Positions 22,140 to 32,996 of a stretch of DNA of 64,000 nt are shown in pieces. The translations under genes and the position numbers were made by a program. The notes beneath the pieces were generated by a model, which saw only the letters and a list, made by a program, of their open reading frames with translations, did no database searches and was not told where the DNA came from. Each line of letters starts with the position of its first letter. Position 1 is the stretch's first letter. Source of the stretch: Saccharum officinarum. Taxonomy: Eukaryota > Streptophyta > Magnoliopsida > Poales > Poaceae. The stretch is from the NCBI GenBank assembly GCA_020631735.1, contig CM036199.1, forward strand, positions 23,911,553 through 23,975,552. The letters run 5' to 3'.

Positions 22140-22510
22140 TAAACAAATGAAATACTTGCAACATGAAACACTTGAATAACATGTGTCTGAAGCAGATTAA
22201 GTATTTGGAACATACATGTAAAACATATGCAACATCCATATAAAACGCTTGCAACATACAACATAAAAACACTTACTGCAGCATAGGACTGAAGCAGGTG
22301 AAATCATTAGAACGTACTCTTGCAACATCAAATAAAAAACGATTGCAAACATATGTCTAGAAAACAGATGAAATATTTTGAACAAACTCTTACAACATTC
22401 CTCTGAAACACTTACAATATATGCAATATCCCGATCTACTTTTACAACGTCCATATGAAACACTTGCAAGATACCTATGAAACATTTAAAACACTTGAAA
22501 CATAGGCTTG
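22140..22510. repeat. Degenerate CTTGCAACAT / GAAACACTT repeat
   Basis: Roughly twelve imperfect repetitions of (C/G)TTGCAACAT and TGAAACACTTG with 10-30 bp between them. It is part of a larger grass repeat whose GC-rich right portion seems to resume at 36735 after the gypsy element. Confidence 0.6.
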
Positions 22511-22557
22511 CAACATGCGTTTTTCACCCTTCTTCCGTACGACGTAGCGCAGAGCGC

Positions 22558-22577
22558 GGGGGGGGGGGGGGGGGGGG
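22558..22577 (+). repeat. 20-nt uninterrupted G tract
   Basis: Twenty consecutive G residues on the plus strand, able to form G-quadruplexes and prone to length error in sequencing. Confidence 0.9.
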
Positions 22578-22765
22578 CGACTGGTTCAGACCAGCCAGTG
22601 CCCGAGGATGGTAGCGCAGCAGCGGCCAGATGTGCCTGTGCTTGGCTTGGGCCCGGCCAGCGACGACCACCTCGCCTGGGCGCGGCAGAGGGCGGAGCAC
22701 GACATGGTACGGCAGGGGACGGAGGCTCCATGGGGAATGGTGGTGTCATAGGGGATGGCAGTGGC

Positions 22766-23271
22766 TGTCGATAAAACCTAGTCGGCAGTCTACCGAGGGG
22801 TATGTCCAAGGTAGTAGATTGTCGGCAGACAGGTGTGCAAGCCACGATCGAGATGGTGGTACAGAACAACACGCGGGTTTACCCAGGTTCAGGCCGCCGT
22901 GTGGGCGTAATACCTTACGTCCTGCTCTGCTTTGTTATTGCTATCTCAAACAATGTATTACAAGCTAGATTGCCCTAGAATATGTTTCGATGTTCTTAAA
23001 GGAGGGTCCCCTGCCCTCCTTATATAGTCCGGAAGGCAGGGTTATAAATCTGGAAACTAATCTTAGCCAGTTACAATTGCCATATGGAGCCGGATAAGAA
23101 TTCCTAACCTAACCGACCAAGACCTTGCTTGATCCCCAAGTCTGATTTGATGCCTTGCGCGAGACTCCATCCCGATGATCTGGATCGCACGTCGTCATGT
23201 AATGGGCCGGACCGTCTGGTCTGGGCTTGTCCATGTCTAGCCGTAAGGGTATAGGGGTTTATCCCCCCACA
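22766..23271 (-). repeat. gypsy-1 3' LTR (left)
   Basis: TGTCGATAAAACC...CCCCCCACA. A TATATAA promoter motif (minus) lies near 23020. A G-rich tract, GCTCGGGGAC on the minus strand, abuts the LTR on its internal side and may be the polypurine tract. Confidence 0.92.
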
Positions 23272-23868
23272 GCTAGTCCCCGAGCACTATGTATTCTGTA
23301 TCGACACACTATCTTAGTCTTCTTCAACTTGCGAGGTTCGTCTTCACATCACCTTGAAATGTTAGCCGAGCATGCGCTAGTGTTCCGTCTGAATCAGGAA
23401 TCAGTAAAATCGTGATTGTTGATAAAGATTGCAGTTGTCGGTGAAGATTGCATAGTGGTCCAAAAAGAAAAATTTTCTTTTCTGGTGAAGTGTACCCACT
23501 TGTATTTCTAAAAAGAAATGTAAGTGTGCGTACTTGATGGAAGTAACTTACAAAAAATTCTAGAGTGTAGGGGTCAAAAAATAGAAATAATTCACCATCA
23601 GGTGAAGTCTACCCACTTAGTCCCTGAGCCTGGTAGTAGGTGACGTAGGCATGTGATGCCAGGGTCTAAAAAGAATCCTCAAGAACCAATGATCATTATG
23701 TACTGTCAGGTGCATCATATATGATGTAGTCCCCGAGCTTGCTGGAAGGCAAAAAAATGAGCCTTGTAGTAAGGTCGAAGAATATCAAGCGTCCATCGAC
23801 TGTATGCAAGCATAGTACATGTAGTCGAGCAAGACGAATCTTGCGGTAGGAAGTGGTGTAACAAGTCC

Positions 23869-24150
23869 CCGAGCTCGAAGGTCTAACGACAAGTCCCTGA
23901 GCTCGGAGTTCTGGCGACGAATCTCTGAGCTTAGAGGTCTGGCAAAGAGTCCCCGAGCTCGGAGGTCCGACGATGAGTCCCCAAGCTTGGAGGTCTGGCA
24001 ACGAGTCCTTGAGCTCGGAGGTCTAGCGATAAATCCCCGAGCTAAGAGGTTCGACGACGAGTCCCCGAGCTCAGAGGTCTAGCGACGAGTCCCTGAGCTC
24101 GGAGGTCTAGCGATGAGTCCCCGAGCTCGGAGGTCTGGCTGTAGGTTCCA
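23869..24150. repeat. 28-bp minisatellite, about 10 units, in gypsy-1
   Basis: Unit close to GAGTCCCCGAGCTCGGAGGT plus 8 bp (CTGGCGAC-like), head to tail with 10-20% variation. It lies between the 3' LTR and the antisense gene, the same relative place as the 497-bp array of gypsy-2. Confidence 0.88.
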
Positions 24151-24754
24151 GAGCTCAGAGCTCTGGCTACAGGTTCCAGAGCACGCTGGCTAGCGAGTCC
24201 ATCACCACGCTGTCTCTGTATCTCTCTTGCTCTCTTTTTTTGTGTTTAACTGGTGCAGTCTGACGCACTGATGACGCGGGCAGCGCCATAGTTGCTTTCT
24301 ATCGCATCATTTGAACAGTGACCCAGCGCCTGTAACAAGACACGTTTGGGTCACGGACCAAACGGCGCCAAAATCGAAGGGACGCAATTGATGCAGAAGA
24401 AATCTGTCAGTTACCGCAAATCTCGTGCCACGTGCCCCATTCCTTCGGAAACTGAATCGACGTTGCCACTTAATGATCGGGAAGGGGAACGATTCCAATC
24501 TACTCACACTCGCATATTTGCAATCAACCATTTTCTTGCTCCCGCCGCCGCGCCATTGTTGTCACAGAGCCCTCCCGAGGCCCAGTGCCACCATCATAGT
24601 GTAAACCACAATCACCACTGTAGGCATCAACGAAGTTGCCCCAAGTTCCTCACGCGCCGCCGCCGCTTGAACCGCCGCCACCAAACCCTAGCCACTTGGA
24701 AGAGCAGCGCCCTCCTTTTCCTCCGTAGAAAGGAGGAGTCAAAAGAGTCGGGGA

Positions 24755-27087
24755 ATGGCCACGAGGAAGACGAAGATGGAGGCCAAAGTGCGCAAGGAGA
24801 TCATGAAGAAGGAGTGGAATATGTCAAAGTGCACCCCACTCAGCCTCGAGCGACTGGTGCGGATGGGTGTGCTTCATGCCCAAGAGCTAGCGGGATGGCA
24901 TGCACCCGATCTGGAGCCATACCCGGATCCCAAAGGAGGTGAAATTGTTGTTTTTGAAGAATACTTCACTCATGGATTTGGTGTTCCTATACATCCATTC
25001 TTGCAAGGTCTATGCAATTATTATGAAATCAGTATTTGTAATCTGCATCCGAATTCTGTGTTGCTTGTTGCTTGCTTCATCCATCTCTGCGAAGCATACG
25101 GTGGTTTCCAACCCCACTTCGACTATTTTTGCCACTTATTTTGGTTGAAGAAGAAAGGAGGCCGAGGTGGCTCCAATGTAGCTGGTAGGTGCTATCTGAA
25201 CATGCGAGAAGGGATTAGGTCGGGGTATCTACACTGCCCTTGGAAGACCACATTAGAGAACTGGTATAGACATTGGTTTTACATTCGTGAAGAACCAAGC
25301 CAGGCCTCATACTGCGACATATCCTTGGTCCCATAAAAAACTGATAGTTGGAAAGAGTTGCCGCAGAACACAGTCCAGATTGAGGTAATCATGCAGCTGC
25401 TACCTTGGTCGAGGTTGGATGGACCAAGTGTAGTTGGTAATTTTATTAGTCGTCGAATCCAACCATGTTAGGCCAGAGTGCACCCGACGTATGCAAACTG
25501 AAGTTTTAGGGCAAGCAGGAGATGATGGGGCCCCAGAGCTGTCGGAACCACCACGGGAGGCCCCAGAACCCGAAGGATAGCACCAGCCAGCCCTAGAAAA
25601 CCAAGAACAGCCCTAGCCGGCCTCAGAAAACCAAGAACAGCCCCAGCCGACCTTAGAGCAGCAATTCCCAAAATCTGCAGAGGTTGTTGGGACCACCAAG
25701 GAGCCAACTGGAAGTGCTAGACCAGGGGAAAAAATCGAGTCTTCAGTCTCAGCCATGGAAGAAATCCTCGGGCATTATGAAGAAGAAATCGGTTTTTGTG
25801 GTACCCGCTCCTATATTGTGGAAATCCCAGTAGGAGACGAGGTCAAGGCCGTGGAAGCGGTTGGTAAAATATTCCTGGAGAAAGTGAAGGTAAGCCTCTC
25901 ACAACTGTATAACCTATTATTGTATAATCCATAAGAACTGCTTTGTGATCCTGTGTACTGCAGACTGAGGCTGAGAAAAACAAACAGCTTAGTGCAGAAT
26001 AGAAGAAACTGCAGCAACAGTTAGAGGGTTATGCGAGGCAAAACATTGAGCATGAAGGAAAAATGTGCACGATACTTCAACAGCTGGAAGTGGTCGAGAA
26101 ACAAAGATCGGGTAAGAAACCCTTCTGTTGTTAGGTACTCGAGCTCTGTAGGATGCTATAATACTGTATTGTTCATAATCGGAGTATTGATACAGGTCTA
26201 GACATCGAACTCAGTCAGCTTCACGAAGAAAATGCTCAGGTAGTTGCTGAGCGTGACTGGCTGGCCGAATAGAAGAACAAATGGCTGCAAACACAGCAGG
26301 CCATGAAAGAGAAAAATTCTAAGTTAGCAAAGGATCTAGAGAGTAAGTATTCCTCATCATTGTCGTAGTTTTCATTGAAGTTTGTGGCATTGAATTCTTA
26401 TCGACATGACGCCTGGCAGTTGTAAAGAAAAATGCCAAAGTGCATCTTGAGAAGATGAAGAAAGATCGCGACGACCTGGAGCTTCAAAACCAGGCCGGTG
26501 CAAAAAAGATTGAGGCGTGGTCCCAAAAGTGCAACAAGCTCATGAAGGAGCAAGAAGCCCTTAATGGCAAGTGCAAGATACTCATCAAGGAGCGGGAAAC
26601 TTGGAAGCACGCCTGCACTGAAATGGCGAAGGGGATCGCGCCAGTACTCGACATCATTGGTGCTGACTTCACTGAAGCTAGAGTCGAGGCACCAAAAATA
26701 GGCCTGGTCGAGAAATCCCAAAAAGCGTGGGGATGGCTCCAACAATGGACGAAGGACATCAGGGAGTATGTGGGTGCACATGTACTTAGCTTGGTACGTG
26801 CCCACTACCCCTTGTTGGATATTGCTCGCCTGGAAGCCGGTTATCCCAGGGAGGTCGAGGTGGAGCGAGCTGACGAGCTGCGGTTAGAGGAGATGAAGCA
26901 TGCTGCCGCGATCACCAAGGATATCATCTTATGCCCGGCTACAACCCCACCAACTAGAGGGACGATTCAGTTATACATGGGTCAGATACCAGTGCCACCA
27001 TCTCTGGCTACCAGCGAAGCACGAGCAGCTCCATCCTCGACCATGCCAAAGGTCTCTGAGCCCCCAAAAAGTCAGCATGTTGGGTGA
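24755..27087 (+). pseudogene. Antisense extra gene of gypsy-1 ('putative gypsy type transposon' family), decayed
   Basis: Starts at ATG 24755 (MATRKTKMEAKVRK...). Residues ~70-110 contain VVFEEYFTHGFGVPIHPFLQ, matching the plant family known as putative gypsy type transposon (Pfam Transposase_28). The equivalent in gypsy-2 reads FVSFHERGFGVPASVFMRAL. The first frame stops at 25336 after about 193 codons. The 3' part is a long charged coiled coil (EKMKKDRDDLELQNQ...), with the last frame 26440-27087. Splice-like introns are visible at 25890-25963, 26112-26195 and 26343-26419, each with GTAAG donors and CAG acceptors. At least two in-frame TAG codons remain in the coiled-coil part, so this copy is dead. 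Function is unknown; the family is not a proven transposase. Confidence 0.8.
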
Positions 27088-27262
27088 AGCCAACAGTAGA
27101 AGGAACCTACAAATAGTTTGTAGGAAAAGCTGATTTTCATAAGCTTATTGTAAACTTGTGCCTTCAAAGAGGCGAGTTTGTAATAAGGTGATGAGTAGTA
27201 CAATGTAAAGTTGTTTATGTTTTTGTATGAAAAAACGTTGAAGCTTTGTATTGCGTGCGGAT

Positions 27263-27376
27263 TTAACTAAGTTAGAACAGCAGAATGTTCTGTTTTAGTT
27301 GTTCCAGCGTAATCAATGAGAACTAAGTTAGAACAGCGGAATATTCTGTTTTTAGTTGTTCCAGCATAATCGATGT
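27263..27376. repeat. Direct repeat with internal palindrome
   Basis: Two ~55-bp tandem copies starting AACTAAGTTAGAACAGC; each includes AGAACAGCAGAATGTTCT-like dyad symmetry. It lies between the 3' ends of the antisense gene and integrase, so it may belong to either transcript's 3' region. Confidence 0.75.
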
Positions 27377-27650
27377 CATCCTATAGGTATGTACGGCTTT
27401 GGAGAGGCCAGTGATCCGAGTGTAAGGCTGTCAGAGCCTATATACACGTAAGAGTACAACTGGTCTGACCAAAGGGCATCTGCCGACCACCCAAAACGCA
27501 GAGGGTAGATCTCGTGCACGCTATGAGTGAGGTCGAGGACAGAGCTGCTCCGAGAACCCGAGAGGATTGGTGATCGATGTACTGCTTTATCAAAAAGTTG
27601 TTGTAGTTGTAGAATCAACAATGTAAACAAGTGTAGTCAACTGTAGTCGA

Positions 27651-27674
27651 GTATATATATATATATATATATAT
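27651..27674. repeat. (AT)n microsatellite
   Basis: About 24 bp of alternating TA in the gypsy-1 tail. Confidence 0.8.
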
Positions 27675-27728
27675 CATAATTCAAAGTACAAAAGTAGTAC
27701 AAAAAATGTATATATCTATATTTGAGAA

Positions 27729-28785
27729 TTAGGGGTAAAAACGCCTAAGCTTGTCGATATGGACGGAGTTGGGCACGTTAGTGCCGTCAAGTCTTGCAAG
27801 CCTGTACGAAGTAGGTCGTGTAACAGCCTTGACGATGTATGGCCCTTCCCATGGAGTCGCCAACTTTTGGACTCCATCTTGGCTAGTCTTCCATTTCAAT
27901 ACCATGTCGTCGACTACAAAGAAACGTTCCTAAACATTTTTGTTGTAGTACCTTCGTAACACGACAGGTACTTGGCCGTGCGTATACATGAGTCAAGGCA
28001 TCGTTCCTCTGCACTATTCACCTCGAGCTCGCGTTGTTCAGTAACTTAGTCTTCGTTGTAGTTCTCAATCCGAGGTGACCAGAATTCAATGTCCGCTGGG
28101 AGTATAGCCTCGGCGTCGTAAACCATGAAATATGGTGAGACACCAGTATTGCGACTAGGTTGTGTCCAAAGTCCCTAGACCATGGCTGGTAACTCCTTGA
28201 TCCACCAGCCAGGGGCTTTGTCGTTCTCTCTGTACATCCTTTTCTTCAATGTATCCAGAATCATTCCATTAGCCCGCTCGACCTGTCCATTAGCTCTAGG
28301 GTGTGCCACCGAGACATATTTCACTACAATGCTCCGTTCATCATAGAAATCCCAAAATGTGTTCCCGGTAAACTGAGTCCCCAAGTCTATAATGATGTTG
28401 TTGGGTATACCAAAGCGGTGGATGACCTGGTCGAGAAACTTGACTGCTTTTTCGGAAGATGCCTGACCAAGGGCATGTACTCTATCCATTTGGAGAATTT
28501 ATCAATCAGCATGAATACGAACTTGAAGTTACCTGGTGCTGGTTTGAAGGGTCCAATCATATCCAGGCCCCAGCACGCAAAAGGCCAGAAGGCTGGTATG
28601 GTCTGGATCTCATGGGCTGGCACATGAACTCTTTTGGAGAAAAATTGACAGTTGGCGCAGTGTCTAACAAGCTTCTCTGCATCAGCTACTGCGGATGGCC
28701 AGTAACAACCTGCGTGAAACGCTTTACCTACCAGTGTTTGAGATGTGGCATGATTACCACAGGTGCCAGAATGTATTTCTTCCAA
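27729..28785 (-). pseudogene. gypsy-1 integrase, frameshifted
   Basis: Upstream frame (28785-28387) has the HHCC zinc-binding pattern (GNHATSQTLVGKAFH...CANC) and the start of the DDE core (LDMIGPF). A shifted frame (28489-28175) continues with HRFGIPNN, a DLGTQF where DNGTQF is usual, and GQVERANG carrying the catalytic Glu. The C-terminal segment ends VHIDKLRRFYP with stop TAA at 27729-27731. At least one frameshift and several stops make it non-functional. Confidence 0.9.
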
Positions 28786-28962
28786 GATTTTAAGATCCTC
28801 TTCTTACTCGATGCACTTCATCAATACTTCTGCTTTCGTATTTTTGCGCCACATCTTACCCTCGACCACCAGGTATTGTCTGCTGCGGCGTATAAGGCAT
28901 TCATTTTCATTTCGATCAGAATACCCGGTGTTGTCTGTTAGGTACTTAATGAATGGAATGCA

Positions 28963-29985
28963 CTAGTCTACTATCTTAGTCAGGGTCTGAGATGGTTCCG
29001 CAGTGGTCAGGGATGGTTCTGTAGTGGTAGATGATGGAACCATAGCTACCAAAGGCTGGACTGGGGGCTTCTCAACCACGGGGTCATCTTCTTGCTTGAT
29101 GGATGGTTTTAAAAGGTCTTGAACAAAAACGCCATGTGGTACTTGAGCTTTAGATGATTCTAACTTCGGCAGCGCATCTGCTGCTTGATTTCTGTCTCCG
29201 GCCACATGGGAGTATTCAACACCGTAAAATTTGCCTTCAAGCTTCCTAATTTCTTTGCAATATGCATCCATTTTCTCGCTAGTTGTATCCCAGTCCTTGT
29301 TGAGCTGGTTAATAACTAGGGCTGAGTCACCATGGACGTAGAGGTGTTTAATACCGAGGTCAATTGCAATGCACAAACCATGAAAGCATGCCTTGTATTC
29401 TGCAACATTGTTAGATGCCAGGAAGTGAATCCTGAGGACGTAGCGTAATTTCTCATTGGTTGGTGATATGAATAATATGCCCGCTCCCGCACCATCAATA
29501 GTCAGGGAGCCATCAAAATACATTTTCCAGTAGTCAACGGGTCCTTGAGAGGTCGGGATACTTAAGTCTGTCCACTCAACCATGATGTCAACAAGTGTTT
29601 GAGATTTGATAGTATCGCGACGTGCAAAATCCAGGTCGAAAGGACATAACTCCATTGCCCATTTGGCGATGCGCCCGTTTGCATCTTTGTTGCGTATAAT
29701 GGTACCAAGAGGAAACTAAGTTTTGATCACCACGTAGAACCCATCAAAGTAATGTTTCAACTTTCGGGTTGTAATGAGTATGGCGTAGATCAATTTTTGA
29801 ATCTAAGTGTACCTAGTTTTGGACTCGTTGAGCACGTCACTGATGAAATATATTGAGCGCTGAACACCATAAGCGTGGCCAGGCTCCTCGTGCTTGACCA
29901 CAAGGACAGTGGAGATGACTCTATCAGTCGTAGCAATGTAGAGTTAAAGGACTTCTCCTGACTTGAGGGCAGTAAGGACTAGAGG
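28963..29985 (-). pseudogene. gypsy-1 RNase H region
   Basis: The open part (29655-28963) holds YFDGSLTIDGAGAGILFI, NNVAEYKAC and GDSALVINQ, a Tat-type RNase H. The connection region upstream (to 29985) contains stops and is cut by the solo LTR from the RT part at 31879. Confidence 0.85.
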
Positions 29986-31873
29986 TGATGCGAGGTTGAA
30001 AGCCCAAGTTTGGTTTTGGTAATTAATGACACCAAGTTGCTAATGCCATGTGTTAAGTGTTTTGAGTTAGGCATAAGCAACACATGTGATGAAGGTGTAT
30101 GTGGCAAGAAGTGGTGGCCACAAGATCATAAAGAAATGATGTATGGACATGATGATCAAGTGGAAGAAAAGGATCTAAGAGCGCAAGGCAAAGGTATAAC
30201 CATAGGGTTTTCCTTTTGTCGGTCTAAGATGAGTAGAGAAGTGATTGACCGGGTTTAGGATACATAGCCGACTATCAAGAGGGGCAATCACGGTTAACTC
30301 TGGAATCAAGTGCCACTAGATCAATGTCTTGAGCATATGCATTAGGATCTAGTTGAGAGCTAACATAACACCTTAGAAAATGTTTGTGAAATGCTAACAC
30401 ACATGCACATGGTGGTGTACACTTGGTGGTGTTAGCACTTTTGTGAAGGCGGTGGAGTTTAAGCGGTAGAGAGGGGTTTGGGTTCCTCGGTGGGATTCGA
30501 CGCTTTTTGGGGAAGTGTAACGCCTATTTTCTACTGCGCCAGAAGTCAGAAAAGTAACGGAGGCGAACGACGGTTACTGTGGTGACCGAACGCTGCACTG
30601 GACGCGGTCATGGTGTGACCGGACGCGTCCGGTCAGTTCTCAGCAGCTATCAGGTGCACGAGTGCTAGGGTTTCCAACCGGCACGTCCAGTCCCTCACAG
30701 AACCGGAGCGTCCGATCAGGCACCCAAAGGGGCAGTGCTGGTCGTAGAGCCGACTGGACGCTCGGCGCGCCCGGTCGCGGTGGGAGCTTACTGGACTCCG
30801 ACCGGACGCCAGGTGTAGCGTGTCCGATCAAATGCTAGTGCGCGTTCAGTCACGGCAATAGTAACTTCTGACGCGCACTGTTCATGCTTGTCCTGTAGTG
30901 ACCAGACGCGTCCGGTCACCCTGATCGGAGCGTCCAGTCAGCTCGTTTTGAACTGTGTCGTCCGGTAACGGCTAGCTGCATACCCCTTCGCTATAAATAG
31001 AAGATGTCCGGGGTTTGAGGGAACTCTGGCACACTTTGAGACCTAGAGACATCCTTTGAGCTAGAGAACAACCCCTCCACTCATCTCTTTGCATAGTTGC
31101 ACATCTTGAGTGAGATTGAGTGAGATTCAAGTGCATTGCTTGAGAGTTGCATTCTAGAGGCACTTGATCTTCGAGTTGCTGTGGATTTCTTGTTACTCTT
31201 TCATGTTTTCCGACACGGTAGACGGCTTGGAGCAGCGGAGGTGATTGAGCTCACAATTGAAGATTGTTGGAGCCCTCACCAAGTATTGTAAGGGGTTCTT
31301 GATCCTTCCCCACGGGAGTTCGCAAATTGGATACTCTAGTGGAGCTCATGGCTTGGAGGATCCCCATCTTGTGTGCGGTTGTGTGGCGCCCGCCGAGGGC
31401 TTGACTCTTGATAGTCGATTAGCTCGTGAACCGACAAGTGGGTGCATCGCCACAACGAGGAGTAGCTTGCCAGGAAGCAAGTGAACCTCGATAAAAATCT
31501 TATGTCATCTCTTTGCCGAGGATTTCTCTTGTGGTTGAACATTGTGATTGATTCTTCGAGTGAATTACTTCTCTACATCATTGGTATAAGAATCAAGTCA
31601 CTTGCTCTTTACTTTCTTGTACTATTCCTAGTGTAGTTTGCTTAGTGTAGCTTTAATCACATAGGAGTAAGTAGCTTAGTGACTTAGTCTTATTGGTATG
31701 TATTAGAGATCATAGCCTTGCTTTACTAGAATTATATAGGTGACTTACATAGTGTAGTTGAGCTAGTGATAGAGTTATCTTAGCCATATTTTATACTAAC
31801 GTGGTTGTTTAGTGAAGCTTGTAGATTTTTAAATAGGCTATTCACCCCCCCCTCTAGCCATTTGGACCTTACA
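29986..31873 (+). mobile_element. Ty1/copia-type solo LTR inserted in gypsy-1 pol
   Basis: Starts TGATGCGAGGTTGAAAGCCC and ends ...GCCATTTGGACCTTACA. GAGGT flanks it (29982-29986 and 31874-31878), the first copy overlapping the initial T. TATAAATA at 30992-30999 gives a plus-strand promoter. Repeated (C/G)TCCGGTC-like motifs fill the U3 region. The ends and CCCCCCCTCTAGCC near the 3' terminus fit LTRs of the SIRE/Maximus copia lineage. No internal region remains, so it is a product of LTR-LTR recombination. Confidence 0.88.
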
Positions 31874-31878
31874 GAGGT

Positions 31879-32808
31879 ACTGCTTTAGCTGTGTAAAGGC
31901 AATATCCGCTTCCTCCGACCACTCAAACTTCTCGCCTGCCTTGAGTAGCTTGAAGAAAGATAAGCTCTTGTCACCAAATCGAGATAAAAATCGACTTAGG
32001 GCAGCCATGCACCCTGTAAGTTTCTGGACATCTTTGACGTTTGTTGGTCGCTTCATATTGAGGACAGCTTGCACCTTCTTTGGATTAGGACGTATGCCGT
32101 CACGACTGACGACATTGCCTAGTAATATACCAGATGGAACACCAAAGATGTACTTTTTAGGATTCAACTTCCATTGATATTGATTGAGCGCTGCAAAAGT
32201 ATGTGTCAGATCATCAATCAAGGAGTGGATTCCTTGGTTTTGACAACTACGTCATCTACATAGGCTTCAACCAGGTCATCTTGTATCTCCTTTTCAAGGC
32301 ACTCTTGAATTGCACGCTGATAAGTAGCTCCGGTGTTCTTGAGCCCAAACGACATGGTCATGTAGCAATAAGCGTTGAAGGGTGTAATAAAGGACGTCTT
32401 GATCTGATCGTCCTTGTTGAGAGCGATCTGGTGATAACCAGAGTAACAGTCAAGAAAAGATAGTAGCTCACAGCCGGCCATGGAGTCCATGACTTCGTCA
32501 ATGCGAGGTAAACTGAAGGGGTCTTTAGGGCAGTGTTTGTTGAGCTCGGTGTAGTTAATGCACATTCTCCATTCATTATTCTTTTTGCGTACAAGAACTA
32601 GATTAGCTAACCAATCCAGGTGATACACCTCTTTGATAAAACCGGCTACAAGAAGCCATGTAACTTCTACCCTAATGGCCTCCTTTTTGTCCTTCCCGAA
32701 CCACCGCAACTTTTGCTTGACTAGCTTTACCTTGGGGTCGACGTTCAAGGAGTGCTCGATCCGGTCTTGAGATACACCGGGCATGTCCGATGGTTTCCAA
32801 GCGAACAC
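31879..32808 (-). pseudogene. gypsy-1 reverse transcriptase, split
   Basis: Two frames (32808-32218, 32221-31879) together cover a Tat-type RT. They include LVRKKNNEWRMCINYTELN, LSFLDCYSGYHQI, the catalytic AYVDDVVVKT and LTGCMAALSRFLSRF. The frame changes near 32220, and the distal end is cut by the solo LTR. Confidence 0.9.
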
Positions 32809-32996
32809 GCTTAGTTCTCTCTCAAGAACCGGACGAGCGCATCTTCCTATTTGAGATCGAGGTTTGACCTAATCAGTGTCGTCTTGCTGGAGTCACCCTC
32901 GACCAGCTGGATCTCCTTGTACTCCTTGGACTTGATAGACTTGCGTGGTGCTTCAAGCTCTAGAATTTCTAGCTGGTTGGGAGGAGTCTTCTTTGC

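Noticed and set aside
23869..24150. 28-bp repeats considered as a CRISPR array
   Set aside because: The units are contiguous without spacers, vary in sequence, and lie in a plant retrotransposon.
25468..25707. 79-codon minus frame with repeated Leu/Gly-rich segments
   Set aside because: Lies antisense to the decayed gypsy-1 plus-strand gene and reflects a short Pro/Gln-rich repeat there.
30010..30258. 82-codon plus frame at the start of the copia solo LTR
   Set aside because: It lies within the LTR with no domain; LTRs of this family normally lack genes there.
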